Below, piece after piece: positions 11,081 through 22,640 of a DNA stretch of 64,000 bases (the stretch's first letter is position 1; each line of letters begins with the position of its first letter). The notes under the pieces were generated by a model. It saw only the letters and a program-made list of their open reading frames with translations. It did no database searches and had not been told where the DNA came from. Source of the stretch: Clarkia xantiana subsp. parviflora (lineage: Eukaryota; Streptophyta; Magnoliopsida; Myrtales; Onagraceae); assembly GCA_036873135.1 (NCBI GenBank), contig JAPTYO010000008.1, forward strand, positions 39,440,819 through 39,504,818, read 5' to 3'. Position numbers and translations under genes: made by a program.

Positions 11081-11750
11081 TGTTGGATATACGCCCAAGC
11101 TATCACTAATTGGGCCCTTTAATTAGGCCACATTCGATTATAATTCGAAACTTGGATAAACGGACACCCGATACCCAAAAACACATAGAGTGGAGAAATC
11201 AATTCAAGAAGACCCCGAGTGGAAAAACCACTCGGAGGTATCCGAGCAAGGCTTCTCGCTCGGGTAACCCGAGCGGAGCACTTGAGTAACCCGAGTGCTC
11301 CACTAGGGGTACCCACTCGAGTACCCCCCCCCCCTTCACCCAGACGAGTTTTACTCGTCCGGGCCCTTTACCCCGGACAAGTTTTTGCCCGGGGCTCGCC
11401 CTTAGAGGCAATTTTCAGACACTTAACCATATTAAGCTCACTACAGTTGAACCGAGGTAAAATACACTATATTTACGATCAACACCGATTTATATTGCAA
11501 AACTGCCATAACCGGACCGAAAAAACACTAGAACCGGAGCGGTTCAATATGAACTCTATAAATAGAGCTCTTCATCCCTCATTTGAAGGTAATTCATCTC
11601 TCTCTAAGCTTACTTTCTCTCTCTAAGCCCATACTTATTTAAGTATCAGAGTGGATTTACCGGGACCCCCAGTGTCCATTTCCAGATACACGACGGGAAA
11701 GGAGCGGGAACTCGAAGAAAGAAGACACTCTAAAAAACTGTGTGCAAACA
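11081..11750 (+). mobile_element. 3' LTR of the second Tat element, hairpin-rich U3
   Basis: About 670 bp, TGTTGGATATACG to TGTGCAAACA, with TGTT/AACA termini. A TATA box (CTATAAATAG, about 11556-11565) and a pyrimidine-rich leader (TCTCTCTCTAAG) follow. U3 contains several short perfect palindromes (11215-11235, 11242-11263, 11343-11359, 11371-11394). The first bases resemble those of the LTR at 56133-56894, so the two elements are relatives. Confidence 0.7.
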
Positions 11751-12671
11751 AGCTCTAATAATAATAATAAAAATGATGATTGATGGAAATTGAATAGAGT
11801 TCACATGCATGTACACCTATGGTTTTATATCACGTCGTAATCTTCTCACTTATCCCATCAATCATCACCCAATCAAATTAACATTTGCTTCATTTATCTT
11901 TCTCACAAATAAACATTATTCTGCATATATTAACTGCGAAATGTCCATCCCGCAGTTAATTCATGCGGAACACATGTATTGTCTTACGCATTATCAGTGG
12001 GAATGAGCATTTTCATTAGACCATCCACAATGCGCAACCTCTACTTCCATCTTATTAATGCTACATGAGCGCCACATAATTAATATATATATATTTTAAA
12101 GTGTTTTAAAGTTTTCTATCACTACTCAAATCGTGCCTACCAAGTTGACTTTACATGTATTTTAATATTAATAAAATTAATACTTTTTTCTTCTATACCA
12201 TATCACTATATTAATGATGAGATGTGATAGAGTGAGTCCCTCCTTGAGAGATTGGATAAAAAATCATGTCCATCTCCAATGCAAATGGACAACCCACCTA
12301 GCCATATGGAGTACTTGTTTACCATTTTTTTCTTGCATTTTAAATTTTAATGCATTTTTAAGAATGCATTTTTTAGAAAGCATTCTTTAATTTGGAACTT
12401 GTATGGAGCATATTGACAAATTTTTCTGTTTCAAAGGAAAATTGCCAAAGTAAAAATTGGGATCCCTTGAAAATTGGGAAGGCAACAAAGGAAAAGGGAA
12501 AAGGGCCGTGGTAAAATAAGAAAAAAGAAAAGGGAAAGTGGGGGTATCGATACTGGTTTCAGTTTCGCCGCTCTTTCTCTTCCCCAAAACCTCTTTCTAC
12601 TCTACTCTACTCTACTCTCTGCGGTCAAGTTTGCAATTTGCTTGTTGCCTGCCCGTGTCGTTGGTTGTTAA
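11751..12671. other. Intergenic region and 5' flank of the zinc-finger gene
   Basis: AT-rich sequence with no supported gene. Just before the start codon lies a pyrimidine-rich leader with a TCTAC-type microsatellite (about 12595-12621), a common 5' UTR feature in plant genes. No clear TATA box could be assigned. Confidence 0.5.
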
Positions 12672-15023
12672 ATGGCGTCTGCTCTCAAACCTCCCCACCC
12701 TTCTACCTCAAAGCCCCCCAAAATTGTCAACCTTACCATGAATAATTGTACAACTCACTCCAATCCCCCAAACCCTAATTCTATCCAGCCGGACCCCTCC
12801 GTCAGCCCCATCGCCGACGTCGACGCCAGCGCCAATCCTCTCGACCCATCTCCCGAATTGCTCGCCCTGTCACGCGCGTCTCACCTCACGCGGGCCGAGG
12901 TCTTGAGGGTACGCGCCCATCGACTGAAGCAGCTGGCTCGATGCTACCGCGCCCACTATTGGGCTTACATGGAGGAGCTCAAGGTCTTGCACAGGGACTA
13001 CTATTGGGAGTATGGCGTCACTCCCTTCAGAGAGGCACATCACGAGGGTGATGTCGAGGTCCGCGACACCCAGTTAGCTGACATCGAGGGTTCTGGTGAG
13101 AATGGTAACCACCATCCTAGTAACCCCGGTATTAATAGCAGTGCTGTTAGTAATCGGATCGATTTGGATGCAACCAGCAACAATCAAAGGTGCGCTTTTG
13201 TTGGGTGTAAGCTTAAGGCTATGGCTTTGACGAGCTTCTGTCACTACCATATACTGTCGGATCCGAAGCAGAAGCTCTACAGGTCTTGTAGCCACGTGAT
13301 CAAAAGGTATATACCATTTCCTCTCTTTTACATAAAGCTGCTCATTGTCTGTGAATGTTTTCTGGGTATCGAGTTGTGGACCTAGAAACTTATGAAAGGT
13401 CTGAATTGAATTTTTTGTCATTACGGTATGTTTGGATGGAGAAGATGGTAGGAAATGGAGAGAAAGGGGAGGAAGGGGAGTGATCTTGTATGGATTGGGA
13501 TGGAGAGGTGTCTAAAGAATTGGGTGGACGGGATTTTGGTTATCACGCAAATTGAAAGAATTCATTGGGAAGAGTATGATTTTGTTATGTCATCTCTTAT
13601 TTTCCTTGTTATTCAAATTATGGTAGGAAGTTGGGTAGGAAACGTAGAATTATAGTTTTGAGTCTCTTATTTTCATTTCTATACAACAAGGGAAAAGATT
13701 TCAAACCCCTCTATTTCCTTCACTTGAATAAATCTTTCCCAAGAAGTAGTTCTGATTAACTCCCTTCCCTCCCCCCACTGTTCTCAGTTTCATGGTCTCA
13801 TTATCTCCTCCGATGTTTTGTGTTGCCGTTATGAGATCGAGCGGGTTAATTTCAAAGTTAGTTAAGCAAAGTAGTTATCCCTTGCATAGCTCATAGCTTC
13901 GCGTTTGCATTATGCGTCATTTGGGAAGTTAATTCTAGTTAGCATTTAGTTTTATTTCAAGTGTATGCTGATAAGTTTTGGTCGTAAAGCTGGAGTGCAT
14001 GTGATGTTGGGTTGTTTCAGTGTGTGCTTTAGATGTTTTATCCCCTAAAATTCATTTCTTGAGTTAAAGGGTAGGACTACAGTTTATAGAAACGAAGCAG
14101 GAATATGGCTGTTGTCTATACCTGAAAGAATCCTAGTAAGGATTTTTCTTCCTAATTCCTATATTCGAATGAACTAAAAGGAACCCTCAGACATTTTGAT
14201 CTTTAGTTGGGCCACACATGGAGTTAGATGCAAGCTTAGACTATCTGTTGGGTTAAACACTGATCTTGGGCAATGTTAGGATCTCTCATATGAAAAGAGG
14301 GTGCTCCCTGAATTCCAGTCTCTCAAATGTCCTATGGAGTTGAAAATCCTTCATTTTGATAGGTCATGCAAATATGATAATCGTTAGATATTATCTATTT
14401 CAAGACTTCCACTCTTTGCAACACACTTGAGTACCTTCCCTCTTGTAAGTAACCTAAGTCGGAGGCATATGTTATTTAAAAAAATTTCAGAAGAAAAAGA
14501 TATCAAGTTGTAGAACATGTGAACGGAAGCTTATTCGAGACACATATGTCTTTGGTGTGTATTTTATGGAATGCGGTAAGAGATTCATTACATTGTAGTT
14601 TTCAATGTCAAAATACATAATCATGTAGGGGATGTGGTTTTGATGAAATAGTAAATCAGAGATTGATATAGAGCTTTCTCACACGTTTGCACCTTTTTTA
14701 TGTCGATAAAGAAAGTTAATTGAGTTATAGTATTTATTTGACTGGGGGGGTTATTGTGATTTAGTGCTCAAGCGGGTCCTATAACATGCACAAAGACAAT
14801 TCTGAGATCGACTAGGCCGTCTCTGTGTGTGAACCACTTACAGAAAGCTCAAAAGGAGGTGACAAAAGCATTGAGGAAAGCTGGGCTTAACGTGGCTTCA
14901 TCAAGTAAACTTTCTCCTAAGTTTCACATCATGGTAGTGGAGTACGTCCGTCAAATTCAGGAAAAGAGAAGAGCTGCCAAAAAGAGAGCTAAAGTTCAAG
15001 TTAAGCAAGAAGCTGCCAGCTGA
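12672..15023 (+). CDS. INO80D/KANL2-like C3Hc3H zinc-finger protein (two exons)
   Basis: Exons 12672-13306 and 14765-15023; the GTATAT...TTTAG intron is 1458 nt and splits a Ser codon. The protein is 297 residues. The zinc-binding domain spans the splice site: C174, C179, C190, H193 then C206, C220, C233, H236, the C3Hc3H pattern of the potential DNA-binding domain in INO80 complex subunit D and KANL2/NSL2-type proteins. Upstream is a helical basic segment (LTRAEVLRVRAHRLKQLARCYRA, residues 72-94, shown in part). The tail is basic (RRAAKKRAKVQVKQE), consistent with a nuclear protein. In this family the domain is associated with chromatin-remodelling or acetyltransferase complexes; a role here is inferred. 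Start chosen at the first ATG after the pyrimidine leader. The splice restores the domain exactly, so the model is firm; naming the complex is not. Confidence 0.85.
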
Positions 15024-15667
15024 CTCTGGAATTGATTTGATGAGGAAGCTTGAAATGTACAGCAAACATACGTCTTGCTTGTGGGATTAAGAATGTAATG
15101 TTTTTTACTAGGTGTCATGTAAATTTGACTTGACCACAATTTAAAAGGGCTTTTGCTATGAACTACTTTTGTTTGTTGAGATTAGGCTGGCAATGGTGCA
15201 GTTTAAGAAATATAACCCCTTTTACATGTGTGTTTTAGAAGTATCTTAACTTTTTTTTATGGTATTATTTGGAGTTTCAGTTATTTGATGTGTGATTCAT
15301 TAGCTAGGCATAATTCAATTTCCTTAGGAGTTTGCCTTGTTTTGAGTCCGTGTCAAGCATGTTCACCTAGTTTAGTTTAGGAGATTATGTCTAGCATAAA
15401 TTTGGATCATGATGAATTGTTTATCCCGAAATTCATAACAAATTGTTTATCCCGACAAATGTTGATTTAGACTTTTGATCGACTAGGTAGAGTTATGGGA
15501 CTCGCTATGTTCAAACTCATTCTAGATCTAGTCTCCTAGACTAGGTGAATATGGTAGGCATGTCAAGATGAGCTCATAAGTCATAACTAGGTGAACTAAG
15601 TCAACATGTTTGTCATGGGTCTAGATCAAGACGAATATCATAACTAGGTGAATTGAGTCATGATAAC
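15024..15667. other. 3' flank of the zinc-finger gene
   Basis: Probable 3' UTR to about 15180, then AT-rich sequence with a loose repeat of AACTAGGTGAATTGAGTCA-like words (15540-15665). No gene seen. Confidence 0.5.
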
Positions 15668-16331
15668 TAGGGCTGAAAGTAAAATCTGATAAGATCGAAA
15701 AACTGCCAAAAACCGAATCGGATCGGTCCGAAAAAATTGAACCGTAAATAGATCGTTTGGTGTGTGGTTAGATTTTTTTTTTATGTTTTTCGGATTTTCG
15801 ATCCTCATGCTCTAAAAACCGTGGAGACAGAACCAGACCGAAGTTATCCAATATTATAATATAATATGATATAAATTATATATTATTTTAAGATAACTAA
15901 AAGTTTTTTTTTAAGGAAATCAAATATTTTCTCTTATTATTATTATTATTATTCATCTTTATTAGTGTTAATCAAATTACATTTTTCTTCATTCCTCCAT
16001 ATTAATTATTTTTTAAGTTTCAAATTTCTCATTTTTATTAATTTTGGAACTTTGAATATATAAGTATGAGTTGTATAAAATTGTGTTTAGTATTCTACAT
16101 AATTTGATTAATGGGTACTTTAATGTAGTCTAGGTGTAAAAATTGAAGTTTTTTTTTAAATATGTCATTATTTTCAGATTTTCGGTTCAAATCGAACGGA
16201 AAAAAACCGTACTAAACATGGATGGTTTATTTTATTTCATATGGATTTTTGGTCGATCTTTTGTTTGTTGTAAATCGAACCCCAATCGAAATAACTAAAA
16301 AATCGGTCCGAAAGAACCGGTTTCACTCTTC
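15668..16331. mobile_element. hAT-like non-autonomous element with imperfect 8-bp duplication
   Basis: Begins TAGGGCTGAAAG and ends TTTCACTCTTC, flanked by ATGATAAC (15660-15667) and ATGACAAC (16332-16339), an 8-bp target duplication with one mismatch. Subterminal GGTTCGGT/ACCGAA words occur near both ends. The middle is AT-rich and non-coding. Confidence 0.65.
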
Positions 16332-16577
16332 ATGACAACTAAGCCATACTTCGAGTAGTTAATGCTCTAAATAATATTAAAAAACTGAAATTTCTAGAAC
16401 TCCCTTACATATATAGGCAAGACTCCTAAAAGGAAGATTTTTTTACAACCCCACCAAAAAAAGAATTTATGTCTTGATTGAAATTTTGATATCCAATAAC
16501 TTTACACAAAAATAATCATTTTTGTTGAAATTTTGATAATCATCATCTAATTTATCGGCGAGTGTCTTTTAAAAAAA

Positions 16578-17888
16578 GGAATAGAACCTTACGGCATGTT
16601 TGGTTCGTGAAATAGGGAATAAGGAATAAGGAATAGGGAATAGGAATAGGGAATAAGGAATATGTAATATTAATATGATGTTGTTTGGTTGACATGAGGA
16701 ATAATGAATGATGATTCTGAATCCAATGTTTGGTTGATAAAATGATAGTGAGAAAGGAATGGAATAAGTCCAAATTGACAGATATACCCTTTTGCTACAT
16801 ATATTAATCAAATTAACAATGAAAAATTCAATTCATATATTATTAAATGAAAAATTGATTATTATTTTTTACAAAATACAAAATTTTTAAATGATTTTTT
16901 TTAAAAAACTTTTTTTTTTCGATATTGTAAAATTCACTATAGCTAATATAACATTTTGTAAAGTGAACAAACATGTTAAATTATTATTATTAATTAAATT
17001 AAAATATGATCACGAGATGGACATGCAGAATAAGGGCAGTCGATAGTCGCGAGATAGATGCAGTGCGTGAGAGAATTATAATTTCTATATAATAAATAAA
17101 TTAGATTAGGGTTAAAATTGTATTTTTTATTTCTAATTTTTATTTAAGAGAATGTGGAATAGGTAAACCTAGGGGTTAGGCTAGGATTATGTATTCCTTC
17201 AAAATTGGCAATTAGGAATCCTAATTCCACACAATTAATTAACCAAACAACGTAATAGGGAATACCCATTACCTATTCCATATTCCATTATGTGAACCAA
17301 ACATGCCGTAAAAACTGTCTCAATTTTGACCCATGTGTCAGTTTGGTGTCTGAGGTTTACAAAGACTGTCCGAATTTTCATATATGTTGCTATTTAGTGT
17401 CTCCGTCTATTTTTGGGGTTAAATTGGACGGAATGTGGTCACGTGACCAGCATGTGAGTGAATAATTTTAAAAATCCCTAAACTAACACCCCTCCAATTC
17501 CTAAACTAACACCCCTCCAATTTCTTCTTTCTTCTCTCTCTCTCGGTCATAACTAGCTGCAGCTGCAGCGTCGTGGCCGAAATCGGAGGTGGGTGGCCGG
17601 AATTGGAGGTGGGTGGCCGGAATCAGAGGTGGGTGGTCGGAATCGAAGGTGGGTGGCTGGAATCGGAGGTAGGGTGGCCGGAATCGGGTGGGTGGCCGAA
17701 ATCAGAGGCTTAAAAAAGGGGGCAAAATAGTATATTCAACTCAATCTGTTAAAATTAACCCCAAAATCTAACGGAAAACCAAATAGTAACAAAACTGAAA
17801 ATTGGGACACCAAATATCAACAGTTTAAAATTGAGACACCAAACTGACACTCGGGTCAAAATTGAGACAGTTTTTAGGTTCTATTCCC
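16578..17888. mobile_element. Mutator-like MITE interrupted by a Tourist-like MITE
   Basis: Terminal inverted repeats GGAATAGAACC...GGTTCTATTCCC extend inward as AAAACTGTCTCAATTTTGAC. The flanks share TTTAAAAAAA (16568-16577 and 17889-17898), a 9-10 bp target duplication. The interior has a perfect palindromic G-box, GGTCACGTGACC (17437-17448), and a GC-rich 20-bp minisatellite (GGTGGCCGGAATCGGAGGTG type, about six copies at 17573-17700). No transposase coding. Confidence 0.75.
16592..17308. mobile_element. Tourist/PIF-Harbinger-like MITE nested in the MULE arm
   Basis: CGGCATGTTTGGTTC at the left and GAACCAAACATGCCG at the right form terminal inverted repeats. The flanking TTA (16589-16591) and TAA (17309-17311) fit the 3-bp TWA target of this superfamily. 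It splits the left arm of the surrounding MULE; the other arm shows the uninterrupted sequence. Repeated GGGAATAAGGAATA words follow the left end. A fragment of the same family lies at 51045-51204. Confidence 0.75.
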
Positions 17889-17898
17889 TTTAAAAAAA

Positions 17899-18593
17899 TG
17901 ATTTTTAACTAGAAAACATTGTTCTTTACAAGAAAGAATAAAAGAAATTTTCCCAATTTTTTCCTCATTGTAACTGTAATAATTTTTACCAAAATATGTT
18001 TTGGTATTATACTTGTAATGACGATTGTACCATATAACCTATGTTTGAGATATCTAAATTAATTTTCTACTTGTTTTGAAACTAGAGAGGTAATAGAAAA
18101 GAGAACCATTTATAAATTTATTTTCATACATTGTGCTATTTATATATGTTTACATAGTTTTGAAGAATAAATAAAATCAATACAAGGAAATTTTATGTAA
18201 GGAAGATGATATATAAATTTCATAATGAACATCCATAAATTTCACTACTCTCAAACTTAAAATTTTTAACTTTTTGTTTAATACAATTTAAAAGAACTCT
18301 AATTTTTTATTTTAACATAATTGAGATTAATTCAAGTTTTTTTTCATTAAAATTAGCTTGAAGTGTAAAATCATTTTAATTTTATATTTAACATAGCTGA
18401 GCTTAGTTAAAATTTGGTACATAATAAATTTAAATTTATTTTTCAATCAAACAAAAACGGAGGAGAGAAACGCAAGTTAGTTGATCGTATTTTATTCTTG
18501 GGTTCATGACTTACATAATCTTGATGAATGATAGAAACTAAATATATTACATAAATTAAGTTACTTTTTTTTTAATAAGGCTATAATGTCACA
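17899..18593. other. AT-rich intergenic stretch
   Basis: No ORF, RNA gene or clear repeat structure; only A/T-rich unique-looking sequence. Confidence 0.5.
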
Positions 18594-19311
18594 TGTTGGA
18601 TCAAGATCGTCCAGCTAAACTTGGAGAAGACTTCTTTGAATCTCGCCTCTACGTCATTGGGTTTCTTGGGATTGGATGGCCACTTGTTTTTCCTGGCGGG
18701 ATCGTTTGGCGAGGACCTGAGAAAGGGTGAGGATTATGCCCCTGATTCCGCTCTAAAGTTTAAGTTAGTAGGTGGATTATATGTGTATATAAATGTGTGA
18801 ATGTATGAAAACATGTTACTATATATAGGTTTTAGTGTACCGACTTTAAGGGCGGCTGTCCTCTTTTCTGATTGGAGGAGATGATCGGTGGTAAATCAGC
18901 TAGTGAAAAGTAGGTCTCCACCTCACATTTTCTTATAATGAAGGGTTTCTTCTAAACTGGTGACAAGTAGGTTGCCACCTCACCTTTTCTTCGGAGGAAG
19001 GGTTTCTTCTAAACTGGTGACAATTAAGTCGTCACCTCACTATTCCTTAGGAGAAGGGTTTTCTTTAAGCTGGTGAAGAGTAGGTCTCCACCTCACCTTT
19101 CCTTAAGAGGAAGGGTTTCCTCGGGTGGCGCCTTCTTTATGCTTGTGGCTGTCGACTCTCACCGTGTCGCTTTATATTTGGCAGTCTTCCGTCCTTAGGT
19201 TCTTTTCTTCTGATTGATACCCTAATTGGTCGACGACTTTTTGTTCTTGACTTTATACTTCCCGACCTTATTGCAGTCAACTTGCATTTCCCTTTTATGA
19301 AGGTCCCAACA
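18594..19311 (-). mobile_element. 3' LTR of remnant B
   Basis: 718 bp with perfect TGTTGG/CCAACA ends, abutting a polypurine tract (CTCGGGGGCAAG on the - strand, 19312-19323). A TATATATAG motif near 18820 reads as a TATA box on the - strand. A roughly 60-bp repeat around AAGGGTTTCTTCTAAACTGG occurs about four times at 18940-19120. Confidence 0.8.
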
Positions 19312-19439
19312 CTTGCCCCCGAGACGTTTGTTTTTGACGTCTTCTCAAGGAGACAATAGGCGTTGAGTTTCTTCTTAGTAGAGAATTGGCACCTTGCCTA
19401 AATGATCGACTTCCTTTGCTAATGTTAGCGACTCTTATG

Positions 19440-19740
19440 AGCCGATGACTTAGCGTTATGACTAAAATATTTTGTAGACGTCGATGAATTTTATGATTCG
19501 AGGAGACGTCGGTGACTTTTATGAGTCGAGGAGTTAGTGTTATGATTAAACTACTTTGAAGATGTCAGCGAATTTTATGAGTCGAGAAGTTAGTGTTATA
19601 AACTCCTTTGTAGATGTCGGTGACTTTTATGAGTCGAGGAGTTAGTGTTATGACCAAACTCCTTTGTAGACGCTAGTGGCTTTTATGAGTCAAGGAGTTA
19701 GTATTATGACTAAAATCCTTTGTTGATGTCGACGACTTTA
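19440..19740. repeat. About 60-bp tandem array, spacer of remnant B
   Basis: About five diverged copies containing TTTTATGAGTCGAGGAGTTA and GTGTTATGACTAAACTCCTT. Its position between pol end and polypurine tract matches the arrays of the other two Tat elements. Confidence 0.75.
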
Positions 19741-19830
19741 TAGACGTCACTCTCTTAAGGTTTAAATGACAGGAAAACCTGCATATTTATTCGTCGTTTT
19801 ATTGAAAGTGTTACATATATCACTTAGAAT

Positions 19831-22390
19831 TTAAACGTAGAATTTATTCAGATGCTCGACATTGAAGGTCCTAAGGAAACGTTGCCCTTGAGGATCTTCC
19901 AATTTGTAAGAGTTGGGGCATGAGATGTCAACAATGATGTAATGCCCTTCCCATTTAGGTATAATTTTCTCCTTCAGGTCGGCCGCTATTAATTCGTTCC
20001 TTCGAAGCACCTTTTCGCCTAGGAAGAATTGTTGTCGACCTACTTTTCGATTGAAATATCCGGACGTCGTCAATTTTTTCTCGTCGACTAGATCCAAGTC
20101 AATCCTCATTTTGTATTTGTTTTTATTGGCGTCGTAGAAGGCAATACTTTGAGAGATATTTTCCACCTCTGTTGGTGAGACAACTTCTGACCCATATACC
20201 ATACTTCGTATGTCGCCTTTTTAGTAGAGGTTCTTAGGGCTCAAACACTTGGTCTAGTTCCTCCAGCCAGTTTCCTTTCAGGGCCGCCACTCTTTTCTTT
20301 AATCCGTTAAGGATCGTTTTGTTGGCTGCTTCCACATACCCATTTGTTTTAGCGTGATGAACCGAACCAAGCCGATATATGATGAGCATGCCATCACAAA
20401 AGTCGGCTAGTTCTTCGTTGGCGAATTGAGGGCCATTATCGCTGATAAGGATTTTCGGAACCCAATATAGACGTATCATTTGCTCACGAATAAATTTTAT
20501 TATTATTGAAAATCAGGTGTTGATGTCAGAGCTTTAGCTTCAATCCATTTTTTGAAATGATGACTTTGTGTGTACGTTGCCCCGTTGACTTTGTTAGAGG
20601 ACCAATCAAGTCAATTCCCCATTGGATAAATGAACATGCGCTCATCATAGGAGTGAGCTCTGTAAAATGTCTCGTTATTCTGGGGGCGTAGGCCTGGCAG
20701 GCTGGACAGTCTTGAACTAGAGTCGTTGCTTTTTTATTTATTGTCGGCTAGTAGAATCCTTGTCGTAAATCTTTCTGAACCAACACCCTTGCCCCTTCAT
20801 CACACCATGTGTCTCCTCTATGTAGGTCGTTCATGATTTTCTCCATATGAGGGCCGACGATACATCGAAGGTAAGGTGTCTAGAAACCTATTTGTTAAAG
20901 ATATCCGTTGAGGATTATGAAACGTCCTGCTAATTAATGGATCTTTGTTGCCGCCAGTGGATCTTTTGGTAAGTCTCCAAATTCTAATTAGATTTGAATG
21001 TGAGTAATCCATGAAGAGGGATTTTCTATGTTGAAGACGTCGGATCCCACTTCATTTTCCGAATAAATGGAGTTTTCGATGAAGAGTGTCAGAGTTGGGG
21101 CGACTCCTCCCAAGGCAAATTTGCTCAGAGCATCAACCTCTTGATTATTTTCCCAAGGGATGGTCTCTATTTGAAAGTGTGACATATCTCGAATTAGTCA
21201 TTGTACTTCTTCGGCAGTAGCTGTTTTAGAGGTGATTGGTGAGAACTGTAATTTTATGAGAATTGAAGTATGGTCGGAGCTTTCTTGCCGCCACTAGTAG
21301 CGCATACAAGTACTTCTCAATATTCATATAGTTAGCCTCGGCAATGCCAAAGAGTTTGCTAACATAATATACTAGTATTTTAATGTTGCCAACTTCTTTA
21401 ATAAGAGCAGAACTTACAACCGTCGAGTTTACGCTCAAGAAGAGGAAGAGTGGATATTCAGTAAGTGGCTTCGCCAACGCTAGGAGTGAATAGAGATTGT
21501 TTTTTAATTGCTAAAAGGTTTCTTCGCATTCTGAAGTCTTGTCAAACTTCTTGTTGCCCTCAATACCTTAAAAAAGGTGAGGACCTACCTCCCGATCGGG
21601 CTAGGAATCTTCCTAACGACGTCAATCTCCCATTTAGGCATTGAACCTCTTTATGGCAGATAGTGATGTCATCCCTTCAATTGCCTCCAACTTCTCTGGT
21701 TTAGCCTCGATTCCTCTTTGACTTATCATGAAGCCTAAGAATTTTCCTGATTGAACGCCAAAGACACACTTGGTCGGGTTCAGTCTTACATTGTGTAGTC
21801 GTATGCAAGCAAAAACTTCCTCCAGGTCTTTGACAAGATCATGACCTTTCTTGGATTTGAGAAGCAAGTCGTCAACATAGGCCTCCATGTTTCTTTCCAA
21901 CATGGGCTCGGAAGAGCTTGTTGACCATCCTTTGATATGTTGCCCCCGCGATGATGAGGCCAAAAAGCATCACATTATAGTGGTAAATGTCGTTGTCGGC
22001 ATAGAATGCAGTACGCGACTCGTCATTGGGATGCATCTGTATTTGATTATAACAAGAATAGGAATCCATGAAGCTTAGAATCTCATGCCCTGAAGTAGCG
22101 TCGACTAATTGATCGATCATTGGTAATGATACGAATCTTTTGGACACGCCTTGAGATCACGTAAATCCACGCACATCCGTCATTTTCCATTAGATTTATT
22201 TACCAACACAGGATTACTAACCCATGTCTGGAATCATATATCTTTGACGAAATTGGTGTCGACCAACGTGCCTACCTCCTGCCGTATTGCCGCATTTTTT
22301 TCCGGCACCCATCGATATTCATCTTTGTGTTATAGGCTTCACTGTCGAATCGATTTTCAGCTCATGGGAGATGATGTATATTATGGTGAC
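19831..22390 (-). pseudogene. Degenerate pol of remnant B
   Basis: Order on the - strand: RT blocks (IDQLVDATSGHEILSFMDSY, YVDDLLLKSKKG at about 21880, KCVFGVQSGKFLGFMISQRG), RNase H (YYVSKLFGIAEANYMNIEKY), second RNase H end (QIETIPWENNQEVDALSKFA) and integrase (LISDNGPQF, HAKTNGYVEAANKTILNGL, VYGSEVV, IPKWEGHYIIVD). At least six ORF breaks separate these blocks. The last ORF ends at 19831 with HLNKFYV, the normal pol end. Confidence 0.85.
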
Positions 22391-22640
22391 AATTGAATTG
22401 AATATTTCAGAAAGTATCTATTATAACAAGGTAAATACAAAACACTAAAAAAATAACTTATCAATTCGATAAATTAGGATTGATATGTTGCGTTGACGAA
22501 ATATAATTTGATCGGTAAATAAATTCTTATATGTGAAACTTTTATTTTGGTCGGTAAATGTAATATTATTGTTGATCAAATATAATTTTTTTGGAAAAGA
22601 AAAAAAAAGTTGTTTAAAAAATAAAAATAAAATAGAATCT
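22391..22640. other. Short AT-rich junction
   Basis: Separates the truncated Tat remnant from the LINE fragment. No feature recognised. Confidence 0.4.

Larger units (their letters stand above)
18594..22390 (-). mobile_element. Truncated Tat-like Ty3/gypsy remnant B
   Basis: On the - strand: the RT amino-terminal edge (HELKID near 22375), RT, RNase H, degenerate second RNase H, integrase, tandem spacer, polypurine tract and 3' LTR. Gag, protease and 5' LTR are missing. Unlike the other two Tat copies it has no antisense gene between integrase and LTR. Confidence 0.8.

Noticed and set aside
9944..11750. Treating the two LTRs as the 5' and 3' LTR of one element
   Set aside because: They differ in sequence, have different polypurine tracts, and no coding region lies between them.
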